Positions 62,948-64,000 of a DNA stretch of 64,000 nucleotides are shown here, piece after piece (positions within the stretch are counted from its first letter, which is position 1; each line of letters opens with the position of its first letter). Under the pieces are notes generated by a model. The model was not told the DNA's origin. It was given only the letters and a program-made list of their open reading frames with translations, and made no database searches. Both the position numbers and the translations under genes were made by a program. The stretch is from assembly GCF_003144395.1 (NCBI RefSeq), contig NZ_PENZ01000051.1, positions 62,001 to 126,000 on the forward strand, given 5' to 3'. The stretch comes from Proteus faecis. GTDB taxonomy: Bacteria; Pseudomonadota; Gammaproteobacteria; Enterobacterales; Enterobacteriaceae.

Positions 62948-63760
62948 TTAATTTAATTGAAAATCTAATGAAACAATAAGGGGGTTCAATACACTTTCAG
63001 GTTTAGGGCCGATGGGTTTTACACGTTTAACAGCAGCAATAGCCGCATTATCAAGAGAGGAAATACCCGAAGTATTTTCTATCTCAACTCTTGAAACCAC
63101 ACCTTCTGATGTTAGTGAAAAACTCACCACGACCTGACCTTCATGTTGCATGCGACGCGCTTGTGATGGATAACGTTTATGGCGTTCTATTTCTCGACGC
63201 AGTGAGCTTATATAGTGATGATCAGATTCACCTTTCCCTATTCCTTTCTCACTTAATGCATGACTCCTTCCTGCTAACGAACTTGCGGTATGTTGCGTTA
63301 AACTTTCTGCCGATGCTTCAGATGCTGTTTGCGCTATTTGGCTTTCTAAATCACTCTGTTTTATCGGTTCTACCTTTTCTTGTATTACCTGTTTTTTTAC
63401 TGAAGTTATTGGTTTAGGTTTTATAGGTATAGGTTTTTCTTTGGGTTTTTCTTTGGGTTTTTCAGGCATTTTCTTTGATGCTTCAACAAACTCCCCTTTT
63501 TCGGCACTGGGTAACACAATGGGCGTTTCTTGAGGTAGCGTTTCCACTAAAGGCTCTGGCACAGCTGTCGATTGTTGGGGTTGTGAAAATACCACTTGGT
63601 AAACGGATAATGTATTTTCTTGTTGCTGATGAATATGGTGTGCACTTTCTGTCATAGAAAGTGAACGTAACACCCAACTTAATATAGCGATATAAACTAA
63701 CGATATGCCTATTAGCCAGTAATAAATATTAAGCGGTTGTCTGACAGAAAGTGCCAACAT
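62948..63760 (-). CDS. TonB-family energy transducer
   Basis: 270 residues. One N-terminal membrane helix (about 13-32, IYYWLIGISLVYIAILSWVL), a periplasmic Pro/Lys/Glu-rich spacer (EKPKEKPKEKPIPIKPKP), and a C-terminal TonB domain (about 185-270: YISSLRREIERHKRYPSQAR, GQVVVSFSLTSEGVV). It couples ExbB/ExbD-derived proton-motive force to outer-membrane receptors. Its position directly downstream of a TonB-dependent receptor gene suggests a dedicated transducer, as HasB is for HasR, rather than the housekeeping tonB, but this is inference. Confidence 0.88.
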   Translation of the reverse strand: MLALSVRQPLNIYYWLIGISLVYIAILSWVLRSLSMTESAHHIHQQQENTLSVYQVVFSQPQQSTAVPEPLVETLPQETPIVLPSAEKGEFVEASKKMPEKPKEKPKEKPIPIKPKPITSVKKQVIQEKVEPIKQSDLESQIAQTASEASAESLTQHTASSLAGRSHALSEKGIGKGESDHHYISSLRREIERHKRYPSQARRMQHEGQVVVSFSLTSEGVVSRVEIENTSGISSLDNAAIAAVKRVKPIGPKPESVLNPLIVSLDFQLN

Positions 63761-63786
63761 AACAAAAGCTCCTTACTCTCTTTTAA

Positions 63787-64000
63787 TTAAAATTGTGCAG
63801 TCACACCTAATCGGAACGTTCTTCCCGGTGCGGGCATACCTGATCGCGTTAATGGATCAATGTAATATTCGTTTAATAAATTACTGCCCGTTATTTCAAA
63901 AGATAAATTAGGGCTATATTGATAGTTAATATAGGCATCAACAGTAAAGACTTCTGCCCAACGCATCGGGTTATTATTTCGGCCATACATTTCTCTTGGT
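63787..64000 (-). CDS. TonB-dependent outer-membrane receptor, C-terminal fragment (cut by window end)
   Basis: Frame open from the window end to the stop at 63787, about 70 codons. The sequence shows last barrel strands: AYINYQYSPNLSFEITGSNLL, NEYYIDPLTRSGMPAPGRTF and the final RLGVTAQF ending in Phe, as outer-membrane barrels do for BamA recognition. The YYIDPLTRS-x-MPAPGRT pattern resembles the end of haem/haemoprotein receptors (HasR type). The tonB-like gene starts 26 bases downstream, so they are cotranscribed. Plug domain and TonB box lie outside the window. Confidence 0.8.
   Translation of the reverse strand, partial: PREMYGRNNNPMRWAEVFTVDAYINYQYSPNLSFEITGSNLLNEYYIDPLTRSGMPAPGRTFRLGVTAQF

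Overview
The window reads as a chromosomal segment of a gamma-proteobacterium of the Morganellaceae, most probably the genus Proteus (species not determined). Three things point there. The housekeeping proteins match E. coli homologues almost residue for residue and in length (CysE, GpsA, Dut, SlmA, Rph, YicC, DnaA, YidC, MnmE). The base composition is clearly AT-rich. A polysaccharide gene cluster ends at ugd-trmL-cysE-gpsA-secB, and in Proteus the O-antigen locus lies between cpxA and secB.

Layout. 1-5073 is the 3' end of an O-antigen cluster: a LicD-type fragment, a GT2, a GT25, an EpsG/Wzy-like polymerase, a second GT2 and ugd. Its first 3.9 kb is visibly more AT-rich than the rest. 5085-9185 holds trmL, a short extra serine-acetyltransferase-like gene, cysE, gpsA, secB and yibN, with grxC missing from its usual place. 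9536-15636 holds rimO (where E. coli has gpmM), envC, yibQ, tdh and kbl. 15903-33716 is a large LPS-core (waa) region. It contains heptose supply and inner core genes (hldD, waaF, waaC), a Klebsiella/Proteus-type core set (a deacetylase resembling WabN, then waaQ, wabG-like, wabH-like), waaA-waaE-coaD, mutM, the ligase waaL, and a leftward block of strain-type glycosyltransferases (three GT4 and one GT9). 33866-40611 is housekeeping: rpmG-rpmB, radC, coaBC-dut-slmA, pyrE-rph with its attenuator, and yicC.

From 40726 the map is a mosaic of small accessory genes and core blocks. There is a Phd-Doc toxin-antitoxin pair whose Doc has Arg in place of the Fic-motif His, then murQ, a Sel1-repeat protein, a divergent GNAT/MocR pair, a methyltransferase and asd. 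The replication block follows: gyrB-recF-dnaN-dnaA leftward and rpmH-rnpA-yidD-yidC-mnmE rightward, with DnaA boxes and GATC clusters between dnaA and rpmH.

The most unusual part is the right end. The last 18 bases of mnmE are the known attachment site of SGI1/PGI1-type islands. An imperfect direct copy (15 of 18) lies about 1.6 kb downstream, and the two bracket a PIN-domain toxin / excisionase-like antitoxin pair. This looks like the relic of an integrative element that kept only its addiction module. Beyond it come a DUF1097 membrane protein, a 653-residue protein that looks like a three-domain Cry-type delta-endotoxin, and a TonB-type energy transducer next to a truncated TonB-dependent receptor.

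Together the window mainly encodes the making of LPS (core, lipid A-Kdo, O-antigen units, polymerase, ligase, UDP-GlcA supply) and the DNA replication and ribosome start-up block, with accessory modules inserted at the edges of conserved operons. No tRNA, rRNA, CRISPR array or complete insertion sequence was seen.
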